A stretch of 64,000 nt of DNA from Planctomycetota bacterium. GTDB taxonomy: Bacteria > Planctomycetota > UBA1135 > UBA2386. The stretch spans positions 1 through 64,000 of the forward strand of contig JAEUHT010000028.1 in NCBI GenBank assembly GCA_016793265.1. The letters are read 5' to 3'. Shown piece by piece: positions 23,256-31,478 of this stretch. The notes below the pieces were generated by a model. The model did no database searches. It saw nothing but the letters and a program-made list of their open reading frames with translations, and had not been told where the DNA came from. Position 1 is the first letter of the stretch. Each line of letters starts with the position of its first letter. Position numbers and translations under genes: made by a program.

Positions 23256-25526
23256 ATGAACCAGGTCAGGATCCACGGCGACCCGTTCGGCGACGATGCA
23301 CCAGCGACCCTGCTGCGCAACTTCTTGCGCCTGGCGCTCGGCAGCGGGGTGCGCTGCGCCCTGTCATTGAGCGCGGTGCGGCCGCGGGCGGCGACGCCGG
23401 GCGAACACGAGATCGCGCTGACCGACGGGGTGCGCGACCTGCGGGTCGGCACGCGCTTGCCGCCGGCCGAGGTGGAGCTGCTGCTGCGTGCCGCCGGTGA
23501 GGCGGTGGCGGCGACCGCGCCGCTGCTGGTCTTCGCCGCCGCCAGCGAACGCGACGACCAGGTGCAGCTGGCCGGCTTCGAGTGGCGGCAGGCGTGCCGC
23601 GTGCTGGCCGTTCGTGAAGGCGCGACCGCGGGCGAGCTGCTCGAACGGGTGCGCGCCGAACTGCGGTGGTCGGGCCAGGAACAGCCGCCGCATGCGCTCG
23701 ACGCCGCCGAGCTGGCGCCGTGGTTGGCGCTGCCGGGCTACGGCGGCGGCGGGCCGATCGTGCACGTCGGCGGCGACGACTTCGCCGCCGGCACCGACCT
23801 CGTGATCGCCGCCTGGCGCGCCCACTTCGCGGAGGTGCCGCTGCGGCTGGTGCTGCCCGATGCCGATGCCGAACGGACAGCCCACGTGCTGCAGCAGCTC
23901 GGGGAGCACCACCATCACGTCGAGATCCTGCGCCACGGCTTCGACCCGGCGCTGGCGCGCGACGCCGCGGCGATCGTGCTGCCCGTGCGCCGCCTGGATG
24001 CCTCGCGCACGCTCGTGCTGGCCCTGGCTTCAGGCCGTCCGGTCTGTGTCAGCCGGTTCGATGCGACCGCGGCGCTGCTCGATGGCGCCGGCATCTGCTT
24101 CCCGATCGGCGGCCGCATCGTGCCGGCGAGCGCCGAAGGCACCCATTTCGCCCCCGACGCCGCGGCGCTGGTGTCAGCGCTGCGCCAGGCGCTCGCCGAC
24201 GGCGCCCGCGCGGCCGCGACCGGCCGTCGCGCCCGGCAACACGTCGTGCAACAGCTCACGCGCGGCCGGCCGACCAGCCCGCCGCCGGCGCTGTCGGCGC
24301 GCGCCGGCAGCCGGCCGACGGTCGTGCTCGAGGCGCCGTTCTTCGAGACCTCGTCCAGCGCGGAGCTGTCGATCGAGACGGCGTTGGCGCTGCAGCAGCG
24401 AGGCGCCGTCGAGCTGCGCCTCGTCACCAACGCGCCGCTGCGCACCGACCTCGATTGGTTGCGGCGGCGCGCGCCATCGCTGCTGCCCCTGCTCAGCCGC
24501 GATCCCGGCCTGCCGGACCTGTGGCTGTCGTCGGGTTGGCCGGTGCGCGCGGCGCGACCACGTTGCCGCCGTTGGGCCGTTCGTGTGGACTGGGAGTACG
24601 GCGAACTGCCGTTCGAGCTGTTGCCGCACGTGACCCAGGAAGCCGACCTCGTGGTCGTGCACAGCGAGCACGTGCGCGGCGCGGTGCTGCGCGCCGGTGC
24701 GACCCCGGCGAAGGTGCACCTGGTGCCGCACGGGGTCGACGTCTGCATGCACGAGCAGGCGCCGCCGGACCCCGAGGTGCTCGCGTTCAAGCGCGGCCGG
24801 CCGGCGGTGCTGTTCTGCGGCGGGTTGGTCTGGCGCAAGGGCTTCGACGTCTACCTGCGCGCGGCGTTCGCGGCGCGTGAGGCCGGCCACGACCTCTGCC
24901 TCGTCGTCAAGACCACCGGTCACGACCAGCACTACGGCCGCTTCCACCTCGGCGAACTGCTGCGCCGTGTGCAGCGAACACCCGGCGCGCCGCCGCTGCT
25001 CGCCACCGACGACGACCTGCCGCGGTCGCGCCTGGCGTCGCTCTACGCCGCCTGCGACGTGATGCTGCACCCGTACCGCGGCGAGGGCTTCTGCCTGCCG
25101 GTGCTCGAAGCGCGCGCCTCGGGCCTGCCGGTGCTGGCGACCGCGGGTGGTGCGACGGCGGCGCTGATGCACGGCCCGGGCGCCGTCGAGATCCCGTCGA
25201 CGCGGCGCGAGGTCGAGCTGCCCGATGCACACGTGGCGGCGCCATGGGTGCTCGAACCCGACCCGGTCGCGGCCGGTCGCCAACTCGCCGAGCTGCTCGC
25301 CGACCTGCCGGCGCAGCAGGCGGCGGCGCGCGGCTTCGCGCGGTCGGTGCGCGCCGCGTTCCGCTGGAGCGAGGCTGCCGCCGCGATCGAAGCGTTGGCG
25401 GGCGCGCAGGCCGGCGCCGGGTCGCCGGGCAACGAGCCGATCGTGACCTTGCCGACCATGGCCGCGGCCCAGGCTGCGACCGGTCGCGAGCCGCGACCGC
25501 AGTTGGCGCCGGGCCGACGCCCGTGA
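23256..25526 (+). CDS. Large glycosyltransferase with two GT-B-like halves
   Basis: 756 aa, ATG at 23256 with GAGAAGG as ribosome-binding site. The C-terminal half (residues ~345-725) is a complete GT4-type GT-B enzyme. It has the nucleotide-sugar strand VLFCGGLVWRKGFD, then CDVMLHPYRGEGFCLPVLEA, which contains the EX7E motif that holds the donor phosphate and sugar, and a GATAALM loop. The N-terminal half resembles a second, degenerate GT-B Rossmann half (IVHVGGDDFAAGTDLVIAAW … ALASGRPVCVSRFD … GRRARQHVVQQ) without an obvious EX7E. An HHHH run occurs near residue 215. The protein is cytoplasmic, with no signal. It probably builds a surface glycan; the acceptor is unknown. It stands alone, preceded by a divergent gene and followed by a 278-bp gap. 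Confidence 0.75.
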   Translation: MNQVRIHGDPFGDDAPATLLRNFLRLALGSGVRCALSLSAVRPRAATPGEHEIALTDGVRDLRVGTRLPPAEVELLLRAAGEAVAATAPLLVFAAASERDDQVQLAGFEWRQACRVLAVREGATAGELLERVRAELRWSGQEQPPHALDAAELAPWLALPGYGGGGPIVHVGGDDFAAGTDLVIAAWRAHFAEVPLRLVLPDADAERTAHVLQQLGEHHHHVEILRHGFDPALARDAAAIVLPVRRLDASRTLVLALASGRPVCVSRFDATAALLDGAGICFPIGGRIVPASAEGTHFAPDAAALVSALRQALADGARAAATGRRARQHVVQQLTRGRPTSPPPALSARAGSRPTVVLEAPFFETSSSAELSIETALALQQRGAVELRLVTNAPLRTDLDWLRRRAPSLLPLLSRDPGLPDLWLSSGWPVRAARPRCRRWAVRVDWEYGELPFELLPHVTQEADLVVVHSEHVRGAVLRAGATPAKVHLVPHGVDVCMHEQAPPDPEVLAFKRGRPAVLFCGGLVWRKGFDVYLRAAFAAREAGHDLCLVVKTTGHDQHYGRFHLGELLRRVQRTPGAPPLLATDDDLPRSRLASLYAACDVMLHPYRGEGFCLPVLEARASGLPVLATAGGATAALMHGPGAVEIPSTRREVELPDAHVAAPWVLEPDPVAAGRQLAELLADLPAQQAAARGFARSVRAAFRWSEAAAAIEALAGAQAGAGSPGNEPIVTLPTMAAAQAATGREPRPQLAPGRRP

Positions 25527-25804
25527 CGCGAACGGCCGCGCCGCGGCCGCCGCGCTGCGATCAACGGCCCGTTTGCGCCGCGGGCCGCGGCCGGCCATCG
25601 TGCCGCGCCGATGGTCGAGACCCCGCTGCGAGTGCCGCCGCCGTGCCGGCGCCGATCGGCGCCTGACCGCGCCGAAGTGGCGCTGCGGGCCCGGCTGCAC
25701 CACGTGCTGCATCGCACCGGCTGCGCGCGCGGTTGCCGGTCGAGCGGGTCGTGGCGCTCGGCAGGTGCAGCCGCGGTCGCACCCGTGCCGATGACGGGGT
25801 ATCC
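25527..25804 (+). other. Intergenic gap without a recognisable gene
   Basis: 278 bp of very GC-rich sequence between the glycosyltransferase and the SLC13 permease. Short open frames are present on the plus strand but have Arg/Pro-rich shadow composition and no support. No terminator or promoter is convincing. Confidence 0.4.
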
Positions 25805-27613
25805 ATGACGTTCGCCATCCTGCTGGTCCTGGCCGTGCTCGCCGGCGCCATGCTGTTGTTGGCGACCACGCGGCTCGCCACCGACGCGGTGATGGTGGCG
25901 GCGCTGTTGCTGCTGCTGGCGGTGCCGGTGCCGACGGCCGCTGGCTGGCGCTGCGGCGTGCTGACCGTCGAACAGGCCTTCGCCGGCTTCGGCAACCCGG
26001 CGATGCTGCTGGTCGGCGTGTTGTTCGCGGTCGCCGTCGGCCTGCGTGAGACCGGCGCGGTCGACTGGATCGCGGCCCGCTTGTTCGGCCGTCCACGCAG
26101 CGAACGGGCCGCCATGCTGCGCCTGATGGTGCCGACCTGTGCGCTGAGCGCCGTGCTCAACAACACACCGCTGGTGGCGATGCTGATCCCGGCGGTGCAG
26201 GACTGGGGCAAGCGCCTCGGCATCGCGCCGTCGCGGCTCTTGATCCCGCTCAGTTATGCGGCGATCCTCGGTGGCACCTGCACGCTGATCGGCACCAGCA
26301 CCAACCTCGTCGTCGCCGGCCTGATGGCGACGCAGACCACGCTGCCGCCGCTGCGCATGTTCGATCTCGCCTGGATCGGCGTACCGACGGCGGTGGCCGG
26401 CATCACGTTCTTGCTGACGTTCGGGCGGCGCCTGTTGCCTGCGCACGGCAGCGCGCGGCCGGCGGTCGGCGATACCAACGAGTACATGCTCACCCTCGTC
26501 GTGCCGCCGGGCAGCCCGCTCGCCGGCCGCACCGTCGACGCCGCCGGCCTGCGCAATCTGCCGGGTTGCTTCCTGACCGAGATCGAACGTGATGGCGAGG
26601 TGCTGGCCCCGGTCGGGCCTGAGCAGGTGCTGCGCCAGGGCGACCTGGTGTCGTTCACGGGCGTCGTCGACGCCATTCGCGAGCTCATCAACACGCGCGG
26701 CCTCGCGCCCGCGACCAGGCAGGTGCACAAGCTCGACGCGCCGCGCTACAAGCGCCGCCTGTTCGAGACCGTCGTCGCGCCGGCTGGCGCGCTCAACGGC
26801 ACGACCATCCGCCAGTCCGGTTTCCGCAGCCGCTTCCACGGCGCAGTGCTCGCCGTCGCGCGCAACGGCGAACGTGTCGGCGGCCGCCTCGGCGACGTGC
26901 GGCTGCGCGGGGGTGACCTGCTGCTGGTCGAAGCCGACCACGGCTTCGACGAACGGGCGCGTGCGGCGCAGGACTTCCTGCTGGTGCGTTCCCTCGAAGG
27001 CTCGACGCCGCGCCAGCACGATCGGGCGCCGATCGCGGTCCTGATCCTGCTGCTGATGATCACGCTCGGTTCGCTCGGCGTCTATCCGATGCTGGTCGCC
27101 GCCGGGCTCGCCGCCGGCGCCATGGTGGTCACCCGCTGCTGTTCCTTGGCCGAAGCGCGGCGCGGCATCGACTGGTCGATCCTGGTCGTGATCGGTGCGT
27201 CGCTCGGCATCGGCGAGGCGATGCGCAGTTCGGGCGCTTCGCGCCTGCTCGCCGACGGCATCGAGGCGCTCGTCGGTGGCGGGCCGTGGTTGGCGCTCGG
27301 GGTCATCTACTCGGCCACCGCCGTGTTGACCGCGCTGATCGCGAACAGCGCCGCCGTCGCGCTCGTCTTCCCGATCGCGGCGGCCACCGCGGCGGGGCTC
27401 GGCGTCGAGCTGCTGCCGTTCGCGGTGGCGATCACGATGGCCGGCTCGGCCAGCTTCGCCACGCCGATCGGCTACCAGACCAACCTGATGGTCTACGGCC
27501 CCGGCAACTACACGTTCGCCGACTTCCTGCGCGTCGGCCTGCCGATGAACCTGGTCGTCGGCGTCACCACCGTGGCGCTGACGCCGCTGGCATTCCCGTT
27601 CCACGTCGGATAG
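25805..27613 (+). CDS. SLC13/DASS-family anion permease with two RCK_C (TrkA-C) domains
   Basis: 602 aa, ATG at 25805. About 11-12 membrane helices are split by a soluble insert. Residues ~55-150 hold the first family hairpin region (AGFGNPAMLLVGVLFAVAVG; ALSAVLNNTPLVAMLIPAV with the conserved NNTP motif). The second copy is near residues ~510-560 (ALIANSAAVALVFPIA; MAGSASFATPIGYQTN). The insert (~225-400) contains two TrkA-C folds (LAGRTVDAAGL…GDLVSFTG and LNGTTIRQSGFR…GGDLLLVEA). This architecture is typical of bacterial SLC13 sulfate or dicarboxylate transporters. Sulfate is favoured here because cysQ follows by 11 bp and cys genes lie nearby, but the substrate is inferred. Confidence 0.85.
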   Translation: MTFAILLVLAVLAGAMLLLATTRLATDAVMVAALLLLLAVPVPTAAGWRCGVLTVEQAFAGFGNPAMLLVGVLFAVAVGLRETGAVDWIAARLFGRPRSERAAMLRLMVPTCALSAVLNNTPLVAMLIPAVQDWGKRLGIAPSRLLIPLSYAAILGGTCTLIGTSTNLVVAGLMATQTTLPPLRMFDLAWIGVPTAVAGITFLLTFGRRLLPAHGSARPAVGDTNEYMLTLVVPPGSPLAGRTVDAAGLRNLPGCFLTEIERDGEVLAPVGPEQVLRQGDLVSFTGVVDAIRELINTRGLAPATRQVHKLDAPRYKRRLFETVVAPAGALNGTTIRQSGFRSRFHGAVLAVARNGERVGGRLGDVRLRGGDLLLVEADHGFDERARAAQDFLLVRSLEGSTPRQHDRAPIAVLILLLMITLGSLGVYPMLVAAGLAAGAMVVTRCCSLAEARRGIDWSILVVIGASLGIGEAMRSSGASRLLADGIEALVGGGPWLALGVIYSATAVLTALIANSAAVALVFPIAAATAAGLGVELLPFAVAITMAGSASFATPIGYQTNLMVYGPGNYTFADFLRVGLPMNLVVGVTTVALTPLAFPFHVG

Positions 27614-27623
27614 GCAGGGCCCG

Positions 27624-28472
27624 ATGCACGGGCTCACCCAACAGCAGATCGACGAGCGCCTCACCTTCGCGGCCCAGATCGCGGCCGAGGCCGGCCGCCG
27701 CGCGCTGCACCTGCGCGCCAGCGGCCGTTGGCAGGGGGATACGCTCGCCGACGTCGGCGACCAGGCCACCGACGGCTTCCTGCAGGGCTTCCTGCGCGGT
27801 CGCTACCCCGACGACGGCCTGTTGTCGGAGGAGACCAAGGACTCGCCCGAACGGCTGGCGCGGCGGCTGACGTGGATCGTCGACCCGCTCGACGGCACGC
27901 GCGAGTTCTCGACCGAGCGCCACGACTGGGCCGTGCACGTGGCGCTGGCCTGCGATGGCGTGCCGGTGCTCGGCGCCGTGGCGCTGCCGGCCGTGCAGCG
28001 CCTGATGACGGGCTGCATCGTCGACGGCAGCACGCGCGCGCAGCTCGCCGGCGAAGGTGGCGACTGGCCACGCGGCTTCAGCAGCGCGGTCGACGACGAC
28101 CCGGCGCGCCCGCTGCGCCTCGCCGTCAGCCGCAGCCACACTCCCGACTGGGTGCAGCGCTTCGCCGATGCGCTCGGCGCCGAACGCGGCGTGCCGTGCG
28201 AACTGGTGCCGTGCGGCAGCGTCGGCTTCAAGGTGGCGCTGCTGTTGTTCGGCAAGGCCGACATCTACGTGCACAAGAAGGGCCTCAAGGAGTGGGACAC
28301 CTGCGCCCCCGAGGTCGTCGCCCGCGCCGCCGGCTTCACCGTCTGCCGCTTCGACGGCTCGGCGCAGCGCTACAACCGTCCCGACCCGCGCAACGACGAG
28401 ATCGTGGTCTGTCGGCCGTGGCACAAGGACCGCGTGCTGGCCAAGATCGCCGCGCACGCGCCGCGCACCTGA
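27624..28472 (+). CDS. cysQ: 3'(2'),5'-bisphosphate nucleotidase (CysQ), inositol-monophosphatase superfamily
   Basis: 282 aa, ATG at 27624, 11 bp after the SLC13 gene. CysQ removes the 3' phosphate of PAP (and PAPS), recycling the by-product of sulfotransfer. Metal-binding motifs are present: DVGDQATDGFLQGFL (first site), LLSEETKDS (EE), WIVDPLDGTREF (DPLDGT), and the late KKGLKEWDTCAPEVVARAAG (WDxCAPEVI-type). The family cannot be separated from inositol monophosphatases with complete certainty, but the 'DPLDGTREF' and 'EWDTCAP' wording is that of CysQ. Co-transcription with a probable sulfate permease and proximity to PAPS synthesis genes support the assignment. It converges on the membrane protein gene at 28495. 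Confidence 0.85.
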   Translation: MHGLTQQQIDERLTFAAQIAAEAGRRALHLRASGRWQGDTLADVGDQATDGFLQGFLRGRYPDDGLLSEETKDSPERLARRLTWIVDPLDGTREFSTERHDWAVHVALACDGVPVLGAVALPAVQRLMTGCIVDGSTRAQLAGEGGDWPRGFSSAVDDDPARPLRLAVSRSHTPDWVQRFADALGAERGVPCELVPCGSVGFKVALLLFGKADIYVHKKGLKEWDTCAPEVVARAAGFTVCRFDGSAQRYNRPDPRNDEIVVCRPWHKDRVLAKIAAHAPRT

Positions 28473-28494
28473 TCGCGCGCCACCGGCGCCGCGC

Positions 28495-29148
28495 TCAGTT
28501 CCAGCGCATGCGGCGGCCCGAGAGCAGCACCATGGCGAGGAATCCCGCGGCGAACAGCGCCAGCGCCAGCGGCGGGCCGGCGGCGACGAGGCCGGCGAGC
28601 CAGGTGTGGCCGTTCGTGTGCAGCAGCACGCTGCCGCCGATCATCAGCACGAGCAACCCGGCCGCCTTCTGTCGCGACCGCACCACCCGAACGCCGTGGG
28701 CGCGGCCCGGGATCAGCGCCGGCAGCACGGTCAACAACGCCGTGACCTGCAGCGTCCAGGCGAGCCACAGCCACCACGGCGCCGATGCCGCCGGCGTTGC
28801 GCGCGGGGGCTCTGGCGCGGGGGGCGTGATGGCGGGCCAGCCGAACAGCGTGGCGGCGCCGAGCAGCAACCAGCCGGCCGTGGTGCCCACCACGATGCCG
28901 GCGAGACGGCCGCGGCCGAGCCGGTAGCCCCACGGCAGCAGCAGGCCCGCGACGCGGTTGCGCCAGCCCATGCGCCCGGTGATCAGGCCGCGCAGCAGCG
29001 AGGCGCCCAGCGCGGCCATGCCGGCCCCGACCGCCGTCGTCGCCAGCAGCGCCAACCCGGCCGGCAGCACCAGCCCCAGGCCGCGCGCGGTGACGACCAC
29101 GAGCAGCACCGGCAAAGCGCGGAACAGCAGTGCGTACAGCCAGAGCAT
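28495..29148 (-). CDS. Polytopic membrane protein, unknown
   Basis: 217 aa from ATG 29148, chosen because it starts directly at the first hydrophobic helix (MLWLYALLFRALPVLLVVV); an upstream in-frame ATG at 29220 would add a polar, unlikely N-terminus. About six hydrophobic segments are seen, with basic loops (LGRGRLAG, VRVVRSRQK) on the inside and a Pro-rich loop (ITPPAPEPPRATPAAS) near residue 110. No known family motif is recognised. It sits back to back with the polysaccharide permease gene and ends 22 bp from the convergent cysQ stop. Function is unknown. Confidence 0.5.
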   Translation of the reverse strand: MLWLYALLFRALPVLLVVVTARGLGLVLPAGLALLATTAVGAGMAALGASLLRGLITGRMGWRNRVAGLLLPWGYRLGRGRLAGIVVGTTAGWLLLGAATLFGWPAITPPAPEPPRATPAASAPWWLWLAWTLQVTALLTVLPALIPGRAHGVRVVRSRQKAAGLLVLMIGGSVLLHTNGHTWLAGLVAAGPPLALALFAAGFLAMVLLSGRRMRWN

Positions 29149-29316
29149 GCTGGTGCATCCGGAGCGGGCGCCCGTCGTGGCAGGCAAAGCGGGCGCCGAC
29201 GTCGCCACCGCCGGTGGCATGGCGACTTGCCGCCGCCGCCAGCCCGGCTCGATTCGTGGTCCGTGCCCGTTCGATGAGGATTGCCATCAACCCCTGGTCG
29301 CGCGCGCCGGCATCCG

Positions 29317-29322
29317 TAACGT
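29317..29322 (+). promoter_or_regulatory. Candidate -10 box (TAACGT) for the ABC permease gene
   Basis: TAACGT fits TANNNT and lies 38 nt before the ATG at 29361, giving a leader of about 31 nt. Confidence 0.3.
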
Positions 29323-29360
29323 GCTGCCGCCCGCTCCCGGGCGCCTCGCCCCGCACAGAG

Positions 29361-30227
29361 ATGAGCTTCGTCCGCACCTACGACACCGCCACGGCCTCGA
29401 AGTCGCCGCTGCGGCACCTGCTGTCGATCGTCCGCTACCCGGGCGTCATCTGGCAGAACCGTTTCATGGTGCAGAACTTCCTGCGCCGCGACCTCATGGG
29501 TCGCTTCCACGGTTCGCTGCTGGGCGCCTACTGGCTGCTGATGCAGCCGCTGTTCCTGTTCGCCGTCTACTACTTCGTCTTCGGTCTGCTCAATGGCAGG
29601 CTCGGCCCGGAGTTCGCCCTGTACATGTTCTCGGGCGTCGTCTGCTTCCACGCCTTGACCGAGGCGACGTCGACCGGCTGCGTGATCATCACCGACAACG
29701 GCAACCTGGTGAAGAAGGTCGCCTTTCCGTCCGAGGTGCTGCCGCTGCACGGCGCGCTGGCGTCGTTGGTGGTGTTCGGCGTCGGCGCCCTGGTCACGCT
29801 CGTGCTCGGCCTCGCGTTCGGCGTCCTGCGGCCGACCTGGCTCCTGCTGGCGCTGCCGCTGACCGCGTTCGCGCAGCTGACGATGACGATGGGGTTCATC
29901 TTCCTGCTCGGCACCTGGCACGTGTTCGTGCGCGACACGGCGCAGTTGTGGCGCATCATCTCGATGGCCTGGATGTTCATGTCGCCGGTGTTCTGGCACA
30001 TCGAGGACATCAACAAGCTGCCGTCGTGGGTGGTCACGCTGCTGACCAACTTCAACCCGGCGTATTCGCTGATCCAGGCGCACCGCGCCGCGATGGGCAT
30101 GGTCGGCCCCGAGTTCGTGGACTTCTGGGGCCTGCTCGCCACGGCGATGGCTTGGGGCCTGGGTCTGCTGCTGGCCGGCTACGCAAACTTCGTCGCCAAG
30201 AAGCACATGTTCGCGGACCTGATCTGA
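29361..30227 (+). CDS. ABC-2 type polysaccharide export permease (Wzm/TagG-like)
   Basis: 288 aa, ATG at 29361. Six membrane helices follow a cytoplasmic amphipathic N-terminus (IWQNRFMVQNFLRRDLMGRFHGSLLG split across the first loop). The family signatures are RDLMGRFHGSLLGAYWLLMQ before helix 1 and a conserved FNPAYSLIQAHR segment near residue 233. Such permeases flip undecaprenyl-linked polysaccharide across the cytoplasmic membrane together with a Wzt-type ATPase. The matching ATPase is the next gene but on the opposite strand, convergent with a 33-bp gap, instead of co-transcribed as usual. The nearby sulfate activation genes suggest that the exported glycan is sulfated (inference). Confidence 0.88.
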   Translation: MSFVRTYDTATASKSPLRHLLSIVRYPGVIWQNRFMVQNFLRRDLMGRFHGSLLGAYWLLMQPLFLFAVYYFVFGLLNGRLGPEFALYMFSGVVCFHALTEATSTGCVIITDNGNLVKKVAFPSEVLPLHGALASLVVFGVGALVTLVLGLAFGVLRPTWLLLALPLTAFAQLTMTMGFIFLLGTWHVFVRDTAQLWRIISMAWMFMSPVFWHIEDINKLPSWVVTLLTNFNPAYSLIQAHRAAMGMVGPEFVDFWGLLATAMAWGLGLLLAGYANFVAKKHMFADLI

Positions 30228-30260
30228 CGCGCTCGAACGGACCAGCCCGAACGCAGCCGA

Positions 30261-31478
30261 TCAGGGGCGGGTCGACTCGATCTGCCAGCGGTGCTCCTGC
30301 AGGAACAGGCCGAGGTCCTTGGTGCGGTTCTGCACGATCAGGTTGTCGTTCGCCGGGCGCTCGTGGAAACGGTGCACGCCGTGTTCGTCGAACAGCCAGA
30401 CCGGCACCGTGAACTCGCCCGAGAGCAGGCCGAGCCTCTCGAAGTGCAGCTGTACGACGCCTTCCTCGAAGTCGAAGGTCTGGCCGGCGAACTGGGTCGT
30501 GTGCGCGAAGCACAACGTGCCGTCCTTGCGCATGAAGCCGACGGCCAGCGACAGTCGCTCGCGCTTCTTGCCGTTGCGCACGAACACACGCACGGTCAGC
30601 GGGTCGCCGGGGGCGAAGGTGTTGCGCCGTTCGCCGGTCTTGGGGTCGACCATCCAGGCGTCGGTGATGCACGGCAGGTCGGCCTCGGGGCCCTGCGCCT
30701 TCGGCACGCCGTCGTACTCGACGGGGTCGGCGGCGCCCGCGACCTTGGCCTCGTAGGTCGCGTACTCGTTGGTGACCGTGATCGAGTCGGCGAGCAGTTG
30801 CATGCGGCCGTTGCGCATCCAGATCGCGCGTTCGCAGATCTGCCGCACGTCGTAGAGCGAGTGCGAGCAGAAGAACATCGACTTGCCGCGCTTCTTGTAG
30901 TCCCAGATCTTGTCGACGCACTTGCGGCGGAAGTTCATGTCGCCGACGGCGAGGATCTCGTCGATGATCAGCAGGTCCGGCTCGGTGGCGACGGCGACGC
31001 TGAAGCCGAGCCGCGCGCCCATGCCCGACGAGTAGGTGCGCACCGGCGCGTTGATGAAGTCGCCGAGCTCGCTGAACTCGACGATCTCCTGGTACTTGCG
31101 CTGCGCCTCCTTGCGCGAGAAGCCCATCATGGCCGCGTTCATGAAGATGTTCTCGCGGCCCGAGAAGTTCATGTGGAAGCCGGCGCCGAGCTCGAGCAGG
31201 CTGGTGACGCGGCCGCGCACGGTGTAGCTGCCGGCGGTCGGGTAGGTGGTGCCGCTGAGCACCTTGAGCAGGGTGGACTTGCCGGCGCCGTTGCTGCCGA
31301 TCAGGCCCATGCACTCGCCAGGCTTGACGTCGAAGTTGACGTCCTCGAGCGCGTTCACCTCGCGGTAGCGCTGCTTCTTGTTCCACGGCAGCCGTTCGAG
31401 CAGGCGCCCATACGGGCTGTGGTAGAGCCGGTAGGCCTTCGACAGCCCCTTGGCCTCGATGATCGGTTCGGCGGTCAT
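30261..31478 (-). CDS. ABC transporter ATPase with Wzt-like C-terminal domain (polysaccharide export)
   Basis: 405 aa, ATG at 31478, overlapping the cysNC stop by 4 nt (ATGA). The nucleotide-binding domain holds Walker [10 protein letters not shown] near residue 60, the signature [14 protein letters not shown], Walker [14 protein letters not shown] and the switch His in FFCSHSLYD, typical of the teichoic/O-antigen exporter subfamily with a long insert before Walker A. Residues ~260-405 form a beta-sandwich C-terminal domain of the Wzt_C kind ([18 protein letters not shown] … [14 protein letters not shown]), which in O-antigen systems reads the non-reducing end of the finished polymer. It should pair with the convergent permease at 29361. 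Being last in the cysC-cysD-cysNC operon ties export to PAPS supply. Confidence 0.88.
   Translation of the reverse strand: MTAEPIIEAKGLSKAYRLYHSPYGRLLERLPWNKKQRYREVNALEDVNFDVKPGECMGLIGSNGAGKSTLLKVLSGTTYPTAGSYTVRGRVTSLLELGAGFHMNFSGRENIFMNAAMMGFSRKEAQRKYQEIVEFSELGDFINAPVRTYSSGMGARLGFSVAVATEPDLLIIDEILAVGDMNFRRKCVDKIWDYKKRGKSMFFCSHSLYDVRQICERAIWMRNGRMQLLADSITVTNEYATYEAKVAGAADPVEYDGVPKAQGPEADLPCITDAWMVDPKTGERRNTFAPGDPLTVRVFVRNGKKRERLSLAVGFMRKDGTLCFAHTTQFAGQTFDFEEGVVQLHFERLGLLSGEFTVPVWLFDEHGVHRFHERPANDNLIVQNRTKDLGLFLQEHRWQIESTRP

Noticed and set aside
25573-25808. Short plus-strand open frames in the gap before the SLC13 gene
   Set aside because: They are Arg/Pro/Ala-rich, lack a ribosome-binding site and overlap one another in different frames; no support as a gene.
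27564-28457. Minus-strand open frame opposite cysQ
   Set aside because: It is an antisense shadow; CysQ metal-binding motifs are intact on the plus strand.
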